From Desulfocapsa sp. (GTDB taxonomy: Bacteria; Desulfobacterota; Desulfobulbia; Desulfobulbales; Desulfocapsaceae): a DNA stretch of 35,074 bases. The stretch spans positions 1-35,074 of the forward strand of contig VMSP01000102.1 in the NCBI GenBank assembly GCA_013792135.1, read 5' to 3'. The position numbers and the translations under genes are program-made. Shown here piece by piece: positions 26,970-34,927 of the stretch (position 1 is the first letter of the stretch; each line of letters opens with the position of its first letter). Below the pieces are notes generated by a model. The model was given only the letters and a program-made list of their open reading frames with translations. It had not been told where the DNA came from and ran no database searches.

Positions 26970-27638
26970 TCATAACAGTGTCCCCACCAGGTCATCCCAA
27001 CTGTTCCAGCCATAAAAGAGAAAGTGAGCCCCTTCGACCCGATGGATATCACATCCCTGCCAAAAGGAAATCTGGTTGGCGGTGGGTACCACCATATCCT
27101 GACCGGCGATCACGATTTTTTTATAGATCGCATCTGCTGCCGGCTGACAGGTCACCTGCCCTTGCAGAGCCGCAAGCTCCAGGGCCTGACTTTCAACGGA
27201 TCTCTGCGGCTGATGACCAAGAAAGGTGTCCAAGGTCTGGTGGTCCCGACACATGCGGCGATAAAACTTCAGGCGAATGGTCGCACTGAACTGCTCCAGG
27301 GTGGCACCATAAAGCTGCACCGGAATCCCGAACTGATCATGGATGGGACAAAGGGTGCCGTTGATAGCCATGGCACCCTGAAGAAAATGCGACCAGGGCT
27401 GGAAGATCTGCTGTCCGGCCCAGACTCCCATGGACCAGGAGATGAGGAAGCTAAGCTGATATTGGCTGAAAAGGGTCGCTGGATCAAAATCGAGTGCCAG
27501 ATCGCGATAATCGGAGAGCATGAGGACATCATACTCCCCGGCGCCAAGGGGCAGAAACGGCGTTGCATCCATGCCCCAGCCATTACAGAAGATGATCAAT
27601 TGTTTTTGCTGATGATGATGCAGCCAGGTACTTATCAT
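26970..27638 (-). CDS. bioG: Pimeloyl-ACP methyl ester esterase, BioG type
   Basis: A 222-residue alpha/beta hydrolase of the BioG (DUF452) family, which removes the methyl group from pimeloyl-ACP methyl ester. It begins near the N-terminus with IIFCNGWGMD, has the nucleophile elbow ISWSMGVWAG (S69), a PIHDQFGIP segment and the catalytic histidine in VEGAHFLFYGW near the C-terminus. BioG replaces BioH in many bacteria. Start ATG overlaps the bioF stop by 4 bases (ATGA). Position between bioF and bioC supports it. Confidence 0.9.
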   Translation of the reverse strand: MISTWLHHHQQKQLIIFCNGWGMDATPFLPLGAGEYDVLMLSDYRDLALDFDPATLFSQYQLSFLISWSMGVWAGQQIFQPWSHFLQGAMAINGTLCPIHDQFGIPVQLYGATLEQFSATIRLKFYRRMCRDHQTLDTFLGHQPQRSVESQALELAALQGQVTCQPAADAIYKKIVIAGQDMVVPTANQISFWQGCDIHRVEGAHFLFYGWNSWDDLVGTLL

Positions 27639-28969
27639 CTCCGGCCCCCAATTCCCGGCCGCATGGCTGCGCCGGGCAGGGCCGGAGTCTCCGCTTCGCT
27701 GCGCTTACCTGCCCCAGTGTCGCGACATCCAGGGACGGAAGAGCGACTAATTTCCCTGGCCAGGATCTCCGGGAGTCCCTGCAGATCCTGCCAGGCCATA
27801 TCCGCGGTCAGGGAGAGACGGAAACGGGCAGTACCTTCCGGCACGGCAGGGGGTCGCACCGGGAAGATAAGAAAGCCATGATTCTGCAGGGTTTCAGCAA
27901 GGAATACCGTTTCCTGGTCACTGCCGATAATCAGCGGGATGATATTGGTATTGCCGGCAGTGGGCAGACTGTGCTGTTGCAGCCCCTGACGGAATTGGAG
28001 GGAGAGTGAGGCCAGATGACGCCGCTGTTCTGCCATGGCCTGCTGCTCCTGAAAGACAAAGCGAGTCCAGTTAAGCACCACCGGCGGCAGGGCCGTGGTA
28101 AAGATCAGCGAACGGCTGTAATTGACCAGATAGTCACGGATATCCTGGCTGCAGATGACAAAGGCACCGATGGAGGCCAGGGCCTTGCCGAAGGTTCCCA
28201 CCAGCAGGTCGATATCAGCCACAACCCCCTGCTCTTCCGCCTTGCCAAGCCCTCTCTCCCCATAGAGGCCGACACCATGGGCCTCATCCAGATAGAGCAG
28301 GGCAGCAAACTCTTTTTTCAACTGAATGAGACGGCCAAGGTCTGCCACGTCACCATCCATACTGAAGACCGACTCACTGACAATGACCACCCGCTCATAA
28401 CGATGGCGATGGGTAGCCAGCAGACGCTCCAGCTGATCATAGTCACGATGGGCAAAACGTTTATGGATGGCACGGCAGAGCTGCATCCCGTCATGGATGG
28501 AGGCATGATTCAGCTTATCAGAAAGGATCAGATCGTTTTTGCCCAGCAGGGCCGGCAGGATGCCGATATTGGCGTGATAGCCTGAATTAAAGAGCAGGGC
28601 CGCGGGGCGTCCATAGGCCATGGCCAGATCCTGTTCCAGATGATGGGCCAGATCCGTGTCGCCTGCAAGCAGCCGGGAAGAGGCTGCACCCAGTCCATAA
28701 CCCTCAAGCATATTCCCGGTATCCATCCCCTCGTAAAAGCGGCGGAGCAGAGAGGAATCCCCGGCCAGACCCAGATAATCATTGGAGGTCAGATTCAGCA
28801 ACTCCCGTCCATGACACTGAACATGACAACCCCTGCGACCGGCCAGGGGCCGCAGTTGACGCAGCCGTCCGCACTGTGCAAGCCTGGCCAGCTCCTCCTT
28901 GTACTCAGGACTCACGGCCGCTCCCGCCATCCTTGGCTCCCGCGGCATTAGGCCATCCCTGGCCGTCAT
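27635..28969 (-). CDS. bioF: 8-amino-7-oxononanoate synthase BioF
   Basis: A 444-residue PLP enzyme that joins pimeloyl-ACP and L-alanine to give KAPA. Signatures are [57 protein letters not shown] and the PLP lysine in [11 protein letters not shown] (K262). It is longer than usual (about 390): the last 36 residues (409-444), rich in G, R, A and P, lie beyond the normal end and may be spurious or a recent extension. ATG 28969 overlaps the bioA stop (ATGA); ATG 28948 or 28930 are alternatives. Confidence 0.93.
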   Translation of the reverse strand: MTARDGLMPREPRMAGAAVSPEYKEELARLAQCGRLRQLRPLAGRRGCHVQCHGRELLNLTSNDYLGLAGDSSLLRRFYEGMDTGNMLEGYGLGAASSRLLAGDTDLAHHLEQDLAMAYGRPAALLFNSGYHANIGILPALLGKNDLILSDKLNHASIHDGMQLCRAIHKRFAHRDYDQLERLLATHRHRYERVVIVSESVFSMDGDVADLGRLIQLKKEFAALLYLDEAHGVGLYGERGLGKAEEQGVVADIDLLVGTFGKALASIGAFVICSQDIRDYLVNYSRSLIFTTALPPVVLNWTRFVFQEQQAMAEQRRHLASLSLQFRQGLQQHSLPTAGNTNIIPLIIGSDQETVFLAETLQNHGFLIFPVRPPAVPEGTARFRLSLTADMAWQDLQGLPEILAREISRSSVPGCRDTGAGKRSEAETPALPGAAMRPGIGGRR

Positions 28970-30252
28970 TGCCCCTCACCCGCCACCACCTCGACAATGG
29001 CCGCGGTCAGGGTCTGTAAATCAACTGCGCTGATACAGTATGGCGGCATCACATAGACCAGACGTCCGAAGGGCCGCACCCAAACCCCGCGCTCGACAAA
29101 GGCCGCCTGGATCTCCCGCATAGCCACCGGCTCTTTCATCTCCACCACGCCGATGGCGCCCAGTACCCTGACATCCCGCACCTGCGCCAGCTCCCTGCAC
29201 GGTGCCAACCCCTCTTCCAGCAGTTGCTCGATCCGCCCCACCTTCTGCTGCCAGTCAGACTCCAGCAGGAGCCGGATGGAAGCGCAAGCCACATGACAGG
29301 CCAGGGGATTGCCCATGAAGGTCGGGCCATGCATAAAGACGCCGGGACTGCCCTGGGATACCCCCAGCCCCACCTCGGCAGTGGCCAGGACTGCGGCCAG
29401 GGTCATGGTCCCGCCGGTTATGGCCTTGCCCAGACACATGATATCGGGGGTGATGCCTGCATGGTCACAGCCAAAAAGGGCACCGCTACGGCCGAAGCCT
29501 GTGGCGATCTCATCAACAATCAGCAGGACACCAAAGGTATCGCAAAGACGCCGCACCTGACGCAGATACTCGGGATGATAAAAACGCATGCCGCCTGCAC
29601 CCTGAACAATGGGTTCCAGGATCACCGCACACAATTCCTGGTGGTGTTGCTCGATCAGCCGGGCAAAGGAAGCAATATCGCGCCCGTCCCAAACATGTGA
29701 GAAGAGACACTCGGGGCGATCGGCAAAGTAGTATTGGGGCAGAGATCCGGCAAAGAGATGGTGCATGCCTCCCTGCGGATCAGAGACCGACATGGCGTGA
29801 AAGGTGTCCCCGTGATAACCGGAACGAATGGTGAGGAAACGACAACGCCGGGGATGACCAGTCGCATGGTGATATTGGATAGCCATCTTCATGGCCACCT
29901 CCACTGCCACCGAACCCGAGTCACAGAGGAAGACCTTTTCCAGACCAGCCGGGGTCATATCCACCAATAACTTTGCCAGCTCTACGGCCGGACCATGGGT
30001 GAGCCCGCCGAACATCACATGGGACATGCGGACGGCCTGTTCCTGCAGGGCCTGGACCAGGACCGGAGGGCTGTAGCCATGGATTGCCGACCACCAGGAG
30101 GCCATGCCGTCAATCAGTTCTCTGCCATCCATAAGGCGTATACGTACGCCTGCTGCCGACTCCACCGGATAGACCGGCAAGGGATCTTCCATGGAGGTGT
30201 AGGGATGCCAGAGATGCTCCCGGTCATAGTTGAGAAGGGTTTGGGTATCCAT
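28966..30252 (-). CDS. bioA: Adenosylmethionine-8-amino-7-oxononanoate aminotransferase BioA
   Basis: A 428-residue class III PLP aminotransferase that converts KAPA to DAPA. The start [21 protein letters not shown] is family-like, so ATG 30252 is chosen over an ORF that runs upstream to 30408 in a remnant gene. Signatures are [42 protein letters not shown] and the PLP lysine in CLGKAITGG (K276; E. coli K274). No clear ribosome binding site precedes the ATG (AACCTTGATTCTC), perhaps because the original leader was replaced by the upstream fragment. Distance to bioB is about 760 bases, interrupted by two remnant genes. Confidence 0.95.
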   Translation of the reverse strand: MDTQTLLNYDREHLWHPYTSMEDPLPVYPVESAAGVRIRLMDGRELIDGMASWWSAIHGYSPPVLVQALQEQAVRMSHVMFGGLTHGPAVELAKLLVDMTPAGLEKVFLCDSGSVAVEVAMKMAIQYHHATGHPRRCRFLTIRSGYHGDTFHAMSVSDPQGGMHHLFAGSLPQYYFADRPECLFSHVWDGRDIASFARLIEQHHQELCAVILEPIVQGAGGMRFYHPEYLRQVRRLCDTFGVLLIVDEIATGFGRSGALFGCDHAGITPDIMCLGKAITGGTMTLAAVLATAEVGLGVSQGSPGVFMHGPTFMGNPLACHVACASIRLLLESDWQQKVGRIEQLLEEGLAPCRELAQVRDVRVLGAIGVVEMKEPVAMREIQAAFVERGVWVRPFGRLVYVMPPYCISAVDLQTLTAAIVEVVAGEGQ

Positions 30253-30297
30253 GAGAATCAAGGTTTGATGTTGATGGTGTAAAATATTGACTTTTCT

Positions 30298-30463
30298 TGC
30301 CACTGCCGTTTTCACCACAAATGAAGATATTCTTTCCACCGCCATTGATCGTATGCTTACCGAGGAAGGCCTTGTAGTTGGTAATTTCGACACAGTCTGG
30401 ATCTTCACTTATTTCTACAACCCTCCTTAAAGGTGACGCAACGTTGCTGTCGGGATGATCCAT
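30298..30463 (-). pseudogene. N-terminal remnant of an AAA/SMC-like ATPase (defence-type)
   Basis: On the minus strand, ATG 30463 opens a frame with [15 protein letters not shown], then [14 protein letters not shown]. The order 'EI.NYKAF', a short loop and a Walker A motif G.NGSGK is the beginning of AAA ATPases of the SMC/RecF/OLD-like type, often found in defence systems. Coding likeness stops immediately after the Walker A lysine (30298), where the frame continues into the bioA leader with no ATPase features. The gene is therefore truncated right after the P-loop. Confidence 0.6.
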
Positions 30464-30464
30464 T

Positions 30465-30573
30465 ATCAAACACCCATCAAACAAAAAAAACGACCTTAAC
30501 TAGTTGTTATTAATAATCTTAGACATAACACAAAGCAGGCCATCTCCCCTGTCCATCAAACAACGATCAAACA
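30465..30573. repeat. Four ATCAAACA motifs in two 19-base pairs
   Basis: On the plus strand ATCAAACA occurs at 30465, 30476, 30555 and 30566. Each pair is separated by 3 bases (ATCAAACA-CCC-ATCAAACA and ATCAAACA-ACG-ATCAAACA), so motif starts are 11 bases apart, one helical turn. The pairs are 90 bases apart and flank a stretch with an 8-base A tract. They could be operator or iteron-like sites left from the remnant genes. Confidence 0.6.
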
Positions 30574-30588
30574 AATTCATCTTCCTGA

Positions 30589-31011
30589 TCAGGCCCATCC
30601 GGGTAGATATTTCTTGGCCTTGCTACCGACCGAATCGTCATAACACCGTATAAGTCCAGCCGTCAACGTGTCTTTAATAATTCTGAAAGCTGTCGCGCTA
30701 TTCTTATCCTCAATTCCAAACCGGCCTCGCAACGTCGTGTTGGTCATGTAATCGCGCTGGGCATACCGCAAGCAGGCGGGGAGATAACAGGCCCGAACAC
30801 GATCTGTCTTATCCATTTCTTTCAGCTCGCGATGAGCAAAGAGAATGGCCCGGGTATGTTCTTCGGTTGTTTCAAAAACTGGAGCAGGGAGTTGATAAAA
30901 TTCGGTTTGAAACACGACCTTGTCGATCCCGCTCCCCCGTTCTTCACATACTCCAATTCGGCGCATGAAAGAGGCTATTGCTTCGTTACGGGATTTCGGC
31001 GGGCAAGCTCT
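30589..31011 (-). pseudogene. C-terminal remnant of a COG2865-type ATP-binding regulator
   Basis: On the minus strand the frame has PPKSRNEAIASFMRRIGVCEERGSGIDKVVF, which is the end of the histidine-kinase-like ATP-binding domain of AlbA_2/COG2865 proteins, followed by a winged-helix-like TLRGRFGIEDKNSATAFRIIK and the ending KAKKYLPGWA. The N-terminal AlbA_2 DNA-binding domain is missing. Similarity begins only at about 31010, directly at the end of bioB, so bioB is joined to the broken gene within a few bases of its stop codon. An apparent ATG at 31038 lies within bioB and is probably accidental. Confidence 0.7.
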
Positions 31012-31012
31012 T

Positions 31013-31969
31013 TTAAAACTTGAATCCCATCTTGCCAATGGCTTGTAGATCCTGCTCCAGACCGTTGCCGGCGGTGGTCAGATAGTTGCCGACGATGGCT
31101 CCGTTGGCGCCGGCAGCAAAGAATTGATACTGCTCCGTCCCAAACTGATTGCGGCCACCAGCCAAACGGATAATCGCTTGCGGATTAATAAAACGGAACA
31201 TGGCGATGGTGCGCAGGACCTCAGCAAAAGAAATAGGTTCCAATTCACCAAAAGGGGTTCCGACAATGGGAGTCAGAATATTGATGGGGATGGACATGAC
31301 CTCAAGCTCCCGCAACTCACAAGCTAGTTGCAAGCGCTGCTCAAGACTCTCACCCATGCCGATGATGCCGCCGGAACAGACATCCATGCCGGCCGCCCGG
31401 GCTATACGGATGGTCTCCACCTTTTCTTCCCAAGTGTGGGTGGTGCACACCTGCGGGAAATATTCCCGGCAGCTCTCCAGATTACAGTGATAGCGCCGTA
31501 CCCCAAAGGCAACCAGCCGTTCCGCCTTTTCGCGGGTCAGCAGCCCCATCGAGGCACAGAACAGAAGCCCTGTCTCCCGGCCAAGCTCGGCGTACAATTC
31601 TCCCAACTGTTCAAGCTGCTCACTTTTAACAGAGCGACCGGCCGTGACCAGAGAAAGGCGACGCACCCCGGCTCGATCATTTTCTTTGGCCTGTTCCAGA
31701 GCCGTAGCGGTCTCTATCTGCTCATAACTGTCAATGGCCACAGGATAGCGGGCAGACTGGGCGCAATAGCGGCAGTCCTCCGAACAACGTCCGGAACGGG
31801 CGTTGATAATGGAGCAGAGATTAAAAGAACTGGCATGAAAAAAACGACAGAGCCCGTCCGCTTCCCGGCATAATTCGATCAGGTCAAAATCACGCGCCAG
31901 CGCCAGCGCACTCTCATAACTGAGCGTGCCGCCATCGTGAATCTGCTGCAGACAGCTGTGAATGGACAT
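31013..31969 (-). CDS. bioB: Biotin synthase BioB
   Basis: A 318-residue radical SAM enzyme that inserts sulphur into dethiobiotin. The cluster motif is SGRCSEDCRYCAQS (C62, C66, C69); SLVTAGR, YHCNLES-type ECREYFPQVCTTHTW, GGIIGMGES, PINILTPIVGTPFG and RLAGGRNQFG are all present. It ends MGFKF, and the stop is followed within a few bases by the COG2865 remnant. It lies 49 bases after mlaD on the same strand and may be read through from the mla genes. A 5-bp inverted repeat TGTTA/TAACA precedes it but does not fit a BirA site. Confidence 0.96.
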   Translation of the reverse strand: MSIHSCLQQIHDGGTLSYESALALARDFDLIELCREADGLCRFFHASSFNLCSIINARSGRCSEDCRYCAQSARYPVAIDSYEQIETATALEQAKENDRAGVRRLSLVTAGRSVKSEQLEQLGELYAELGRETGLLFCASMGLLTREKAERLVAFGVRRYHCNLESCREYFPQVCTTHTWEEKVETIRIARAAGMDVCSGGIIGMGESLEQRLQLACELRELEVMSIPINILTPIVGTPFGELEPISFAEVLRTIAMFRFINPQAIIRLAGGRNQFGTEQYQFFAAGANGAIVGNYLTTAGNGLEQDLQAIGKMGFKF

Positions 31970-32018
31970 TGGGAAAGGTTGTTAAAAACGATAACAGGTC
32001 TATCGCTGGCCAGCGGCC

Positions 32019-32474
32019 TTATTTTTTTTCTACACTGCCAAAGGCAAACTTGCTGATCAGTGATTCCAGATCAACCGCCGACTCGGTATCGGTCAGCACA
32101 TCCCCTTCAACAAAGAGTTTTTCATCACCGCCCAGGCTCAGTTGAATGTACTTGTCACCAATAATCCCCTGAGTTTTGACCGAGGCCATGGAATCCACGG
32201 GAACTTTCACCCCTTTATCAATCTGCAGAGCCACATGAGCCAATTCATCTTTGCCAAGCCAGGTACGTTGGACCTGACCCACCACCACTCCGGCGATCTG
32301 GATTGCGGCGCCCTTCTTCACCCCGGAGATATTGTCAAACTCGGCATTGACCACATAGCTGTTTCCCGCACTCAGAATCTCGACCTCGCCAAGCTGTAAG
32401 GCCAAATAGCCAAAAGCTAGAAAACCAAGCACCATAAAAAGACCAACAAATAATTCAAGACCGTTCTGTTTCAT
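32019..32474 (-). CDS. mlaD: MlaD, substrate-binding MCE protein of the phospholipid transporter
   Basis: A 151-residue inner-membrane protein with one N-terminal transmembrane helix (LELFVGLFMVLGFLAFGYLAL, about 6-26) and one MCE domain (YVVNAEFDNISGVKKGAAIQIAGVVVGQV, then VKTQGIIGDKYIQLS). MlaD hexamers carry lipid between MlaC and the MlaFE transporter, maintaining outer-membrane asymmetry. ATG 32474 overlaps the mlaF stop by 4 bases. Gene order mlaE-mlaF-mlaD agrees. No mlaC or mlaB is seen next. Confidence 0.93.
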   Translation of the reverse strand: MKQNGLELFVGLFMVLGFLAFGYLALQLGEVEILSAGNSYVVNAEFDNISGVKKGAAIQIAGVVVGQVQRTWLGKDELAHVALQIDKGVKVPVDSMASVKTQGIIGDKYIQLSLGGDEKLFVEGDVLTDTESAVDLESLISKFAFGSVEKK

Positions 32475-33256
32475 TGTTCCACCAGATGACTCTGATAAAT
32501 TTCACCCATTGTACTCTCCACAAACTCACGGATATGCGGTTCCCGCGACCATTGCAAGGCCTCAGGGCTGGCAAACACATCAGTTTTCCCATTATTTAAA
32601 ACAATAACCTGATCCGCCAGATTAAAAACCTTGGGGATATCATGGCTGACAATCACCGCGGTGTACCCAACTTGTTCCTGGGTTCTGGCAAAAAGCCTAT
32701 AGATATCCTGGGTCATAACCGGATCAAGACCGGTGGTTGGCTCATCGAAAAGCATGATCTCCGGCTTCAACTGCAAGGCCCTGGCCAAGCCCACCCGCTT
32801 ACGCATGCCGCCGCTCAACTGGGCGGGAAACTTTTCCTCATGACCGGTCAGCTCAAGCTGGGTCAAGATGGCCATGACCTGCTCACGAATCTCACCATCC
32901 GACTTGCTGGTTCGCTCCCGCAGCGGCAGGGCCACATTCTCATAGACACTCAAGGAATCAAAGAGGGCCGAGCCCTGAAAAAGCACCCCAAAGTGAGTGC
33001 GCAATTGTTCAAGGGAACGTCCCCGTAGTCCGGTCACATCTTCACCTCCAACCAGAATCTGGCCGCTGTCAACCGGCATCAGGCCCAGGATCAGCTTCAA
33101 AGTAACACTTTTCCCCTGGCCGCTGCCGCCGGCAATGACTGTGGTCTTGCCAACCGGGATGGAAAAATTCACATGATCAAGGATCATCTGCCGGCCCCCA
33201 TCCTTTTTGGCAAAGGATTTGGTCACATCTCTGAATTCTATGGCAAATTCACTCAT
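32471..33256 (-). CDS. mlaF: MlaF, ATPase of the phospholipid transporter
   Basis: A 261-residue ABC ATPase. The Walker A is AGGSGQGKS (42-50), the signature is LSGGMRKRVGLARAL, the Walker B is EIMLFDEPTTGLDPV, and the H loop is VIVSHDI. RKRV in the signature and the IAGGSGQGKS form are typical of Mla-type ATPases. It powers lipid movement through MlaE. A gap of 115 bases separates it from mlaE. Confidence 0.93.
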   Translation of the reverse strand: MSEFAIEFRDVTKSFAKKDGGRQMILDHVNFSIPVGKTTVIAGGSGQGKSVTLKLILGLMPVDSGQILVGGEDVTGLRGRSLEQLRTHFGVLFQGSALFDSLSVYENVALPLRERTSKSDGEIREQVMAILTQLELTGHEEKFPAQLSGGMRKRVGLARALQLKPEIMLFDEPTTGLDPVMTQDIYRLFARTQEQVGYTAVIVSHDIPKVFNLADQVIVLNNGKTDVFASPEALQWSREPHIREFVESTMGEIYQSHLVEQ

Positions 33257-33371
33257 ACGCCGTCGTCCAAAAAAAATTGCAACATTGAAATACCATAACC
33301 GGCATAATGATCCATAACGAAATTAGCCCAAAATGTAGCAGTGTCAACGGCGATCGTTATTTCGTAACGGC

Positions 33372-34163
33372 TCATAACAAGACCGCTGTCAACAGATAAT
33401 CAAAGATAAGCACCGAAATAGAGGAAAAGACCACGGCCTGGGTAGTCACCCGGCTGACACTCTGGGCCCCGAAACCGGCCCCACGGATCTGATAGATAAA
33501 ATAGCCGCGGCCTGTACAGATCCAGACCACCAGCAGGGCAAAAACAAAGGACTTAATCACGCCGAGGTTGATATCATGGTTGGTGACGCTGGTGCGCATA
33601 CCCTCCAGATAACTGCCGGGATTTACTCCCATGAGATGGACTCCGGCAACATAACCACCGGCAATCCCCACCACATCAAAAAGGGCCGTCAACAGGGGGA
33701 TAGAGACAAGTGCGGCCAGAAACTTGGGGCTGATCAGATAACGAAAGGGATCAACTGCCATGCACTCGAGAGCATCAATCTGCTCCGAAATCCGCATGAT
33801 GCCAAGCTCGGCGCACATGGCAGAACCCGCACGCCCGGCCACCATGATGGCGGTCAGAACCGGCCCGAGTTCCATGATAAGGGTGAGCGATACCGCAGAG
33901 CCAAGCATACCTTCCGCTCCGAACTTGTGCAGCGAATAATAGCCCTGTAACCCCAGCACCATACCTGTGGAGGCAGCGGTACAAAAGATCACCACCATAG
34001 AGCCGGCGCCGATAAAATGCATCTGGCGCATGAACTCGGCAAAACGGAAAGGACGTCTGAACAACCCTTTAAGCGCCAGCAAAAGATAGAGGCCCATACG
34101 CCCCATATCCTGAAGCATATAGAGGCCTGTCTCTCCTAATTTCCCCACGGGATTTCGTTGCAT
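33372..34163 (-). CDS. mlaE: MlaE, permease of the phospholipid transporter
   Basis: An inner-membrane permease with five to six hydrophobic segments. Typical MlaE residues are in FCTAASTGMVLGLQGYYSL, ELGPVLTAIMVAGRAGSAMCAELGIMRISEQIDALE and VDPFRYLISPKFLA. The C-terminus has GVIKSFVFALLVVWICTGRGY. ATG 34163, preceded by GAAGG, is chosen; ATG 34190 and GTG 34202 are upstream choices. It is the first gene of the mla run and has a near-consensus promoter. Confidence 0.93.
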   Translation of the reverse strand: MQRNPVGKLGETGLYMLQDMGRMGLYLLLALKGLFRRPFRFAEFMRQMHFIGAGSMVVIFCTAASTGMVLGLQGYYSLHKFGAEGMLGSAVSLTLIMELGPVLTAIMVAGRAGSAMCAELGIMRISEQIDALECMAVDPFRYLISPKFLAALVSIPLLTALFDVVGIAGGYVAGVHLMGVNPGSYLEGMRTSVTNHDINLGVIKSFVFALLVVWICTGRGYFIYQIRGAGFGAQSVSRVTTQAVVFSSISVLIFDYLLTAVLL

Positions 34164-34236
34164 ACTGCCTTCACCCTGCTCAAACGCCATCTCAGATAGC
34201 ACAAATTTTCAGAATATCTTTTTAAAAAGTCTCTGG

Positions 34237-34265
34237 ATAATAAAAACGACAAAAGCAACTGTCAA
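34237..34265 (-). promoter_or_regulatory. Near-consensus sigma-70 promoter of the mla operon
   Basis: On the minus strand TTGACA (34265-34260), a 17-base spacer and TATTAT (34242-34237). The predicted start is about 60-70 bases upstream of the chosen mlaE start. It could also drive bioB by read-through. Confidence 0.65.
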
Positions 34266-34458
34266 CTTCTTTCAAAAAAACACACACTATCCTTACCCAA
34301 TTCTTCCAGTAAGTTCACATGCTACCTCACCTGACACCAATTCGCACCTATCATTTATCTTTTTATAGGGAATGTGAAAAATTGCCAGAGACAGCTTTCT
34401 TTGACCAGCAGGTATGAATCCGTCAGAAATCTCCTGATAGTGGGCCAGCGTTTGCCGA

Positions 34459-34488
34459 TTGACAAACAAAACATCCCTGTGGTAAAAA
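34459..34488 (+). promoter_or_regulatory. Probable tRNA-Leu promoter
   Basis: TTGACA (34459-34464), an 18-base spacer and TAAAAA (34483-34488); the tRNA begins 10 bases past the -10 box, giving a very short leader. Confidence 0.5.
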
Positions 34489-34497
34489 CAAGCGCAT

Positions 34498-34585
34498 GCC
34501 TGGATGGTGGAACTGGTAGACACCCGAGACTTAAAATCTCGTGGGCCTTGTGCCCGTGCGGGTTCGACTCCCGCTCTAGGCACCA
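34498..34585 (+). tRNA. tRNA-Leu (anticodon UAA)
   Basis: An 88-base class II tRNA including an encoded CCA end (34583-34585). The acceptor stem is GCCTGGA with TCTAGGC (one G-T pair). The anticodon stem is CGAGA/TCTCG with loop CTTAAAA, so the anticodon is TAA. A long variable arm (GGGCC...GCCC region) fits Leu, and the T arm GCGGGTTCGACTCCCGC is canonical. It is a common integration target, and a recombinase fragment lies downstream. Confidence 0.97.
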
Positions 34586-34593
34586 ATAGAATT

Positions 34594-34632
34594 AGGGGTT
34601 TCAGTGATTCACTGAAACCCCTTTCTTTTTTG
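34594..34632 (+). terminator. Strong rho-independent terminator after tRNA-Leu
   Basis: A near-perfect long hairpin AGGGGTTTCAGTGA...TCACTGAAACCCCT (34594-34607 and 34609-34622), followed by TTCTTTTTT. Confidence 0.85.
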
Positions 34633-34650
34633 TACTGTGACTACATTTGA

Positions 34651-34845
34651 TTACCGCTTATTCTCACGTTGTTGTATCCGTTGCTTCGCCATCACATCAA
34701 CTTCTTTTTTATCCAGGGCATAACAGAATCAATGTTTACCATAAAAGAGATTCCACCCTTGATTTCTTTCTTTTAGGTCCGTCTCAGCCCTTTCACGAAC
34801 CTGACCAATGCCAAGACATTGATCATCAAAAAAATGACCTCCCAT
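34651..34845 (-). pseudogene. Small antisense reading frame with one in-frame TGA
   Basis: On the minus strand ATG 34845 opens a frame of 64 residues that runs to TAA 34651, interrupted once by TGA at codon 39 (34731-34729). The product begins MGGHFFDDQCLGIGQ, has an acidic-basic helix-like middle, then GKH-stop-FCYALDKKEVDVMAKQ and a basic tail. It is not a shadow of another gene and both halves have protein-like composition. I recognise no family. It may be a decayed small gene or, less likely, a selenoprotein. No ribosome binding site or convincing SECIS hairpin is visible. Confidence 0.3.
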
Positions 34846-34927
34846 GTCGGAAGATATTCAAGAAGATAACGTTTTAAATCACCGACTGGACACGGAGCCA
34901 CCGGGATGGTAGAGCGAAAGACATTGA

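Noticed and set aside
27024-27881. Long plus-strand frame of 285 residues opposite bioG and bioF
   Set aside because: It is the shadow of two well-supported genes on the other strand and lacks any family feature; the same holds for 23187-24389 opposite the radical SAM gene.
30224-30408. Upstream extension of BioA to 480 residues
   Set aside because: The first 52 residues read the AAA remnant in a different frame and lack family likeness; the conserved beginning is at 30252.
30500-30580. 26-codon minus-strand frame across one TGTTTGAT pair
   Set aside because: It begins in the tail of a remnant gene and has no protein-like features; a chance frame.
31970-32000. Inverted repeat TGTTA-N7-TAACA before bioB as a BirA operator
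   Set aside because: BirA sites have longer arms (GTAAACC-type) with a spacer near 14-16 bases; this one has 5-bp arms and a 7-base gap, so it is not called.
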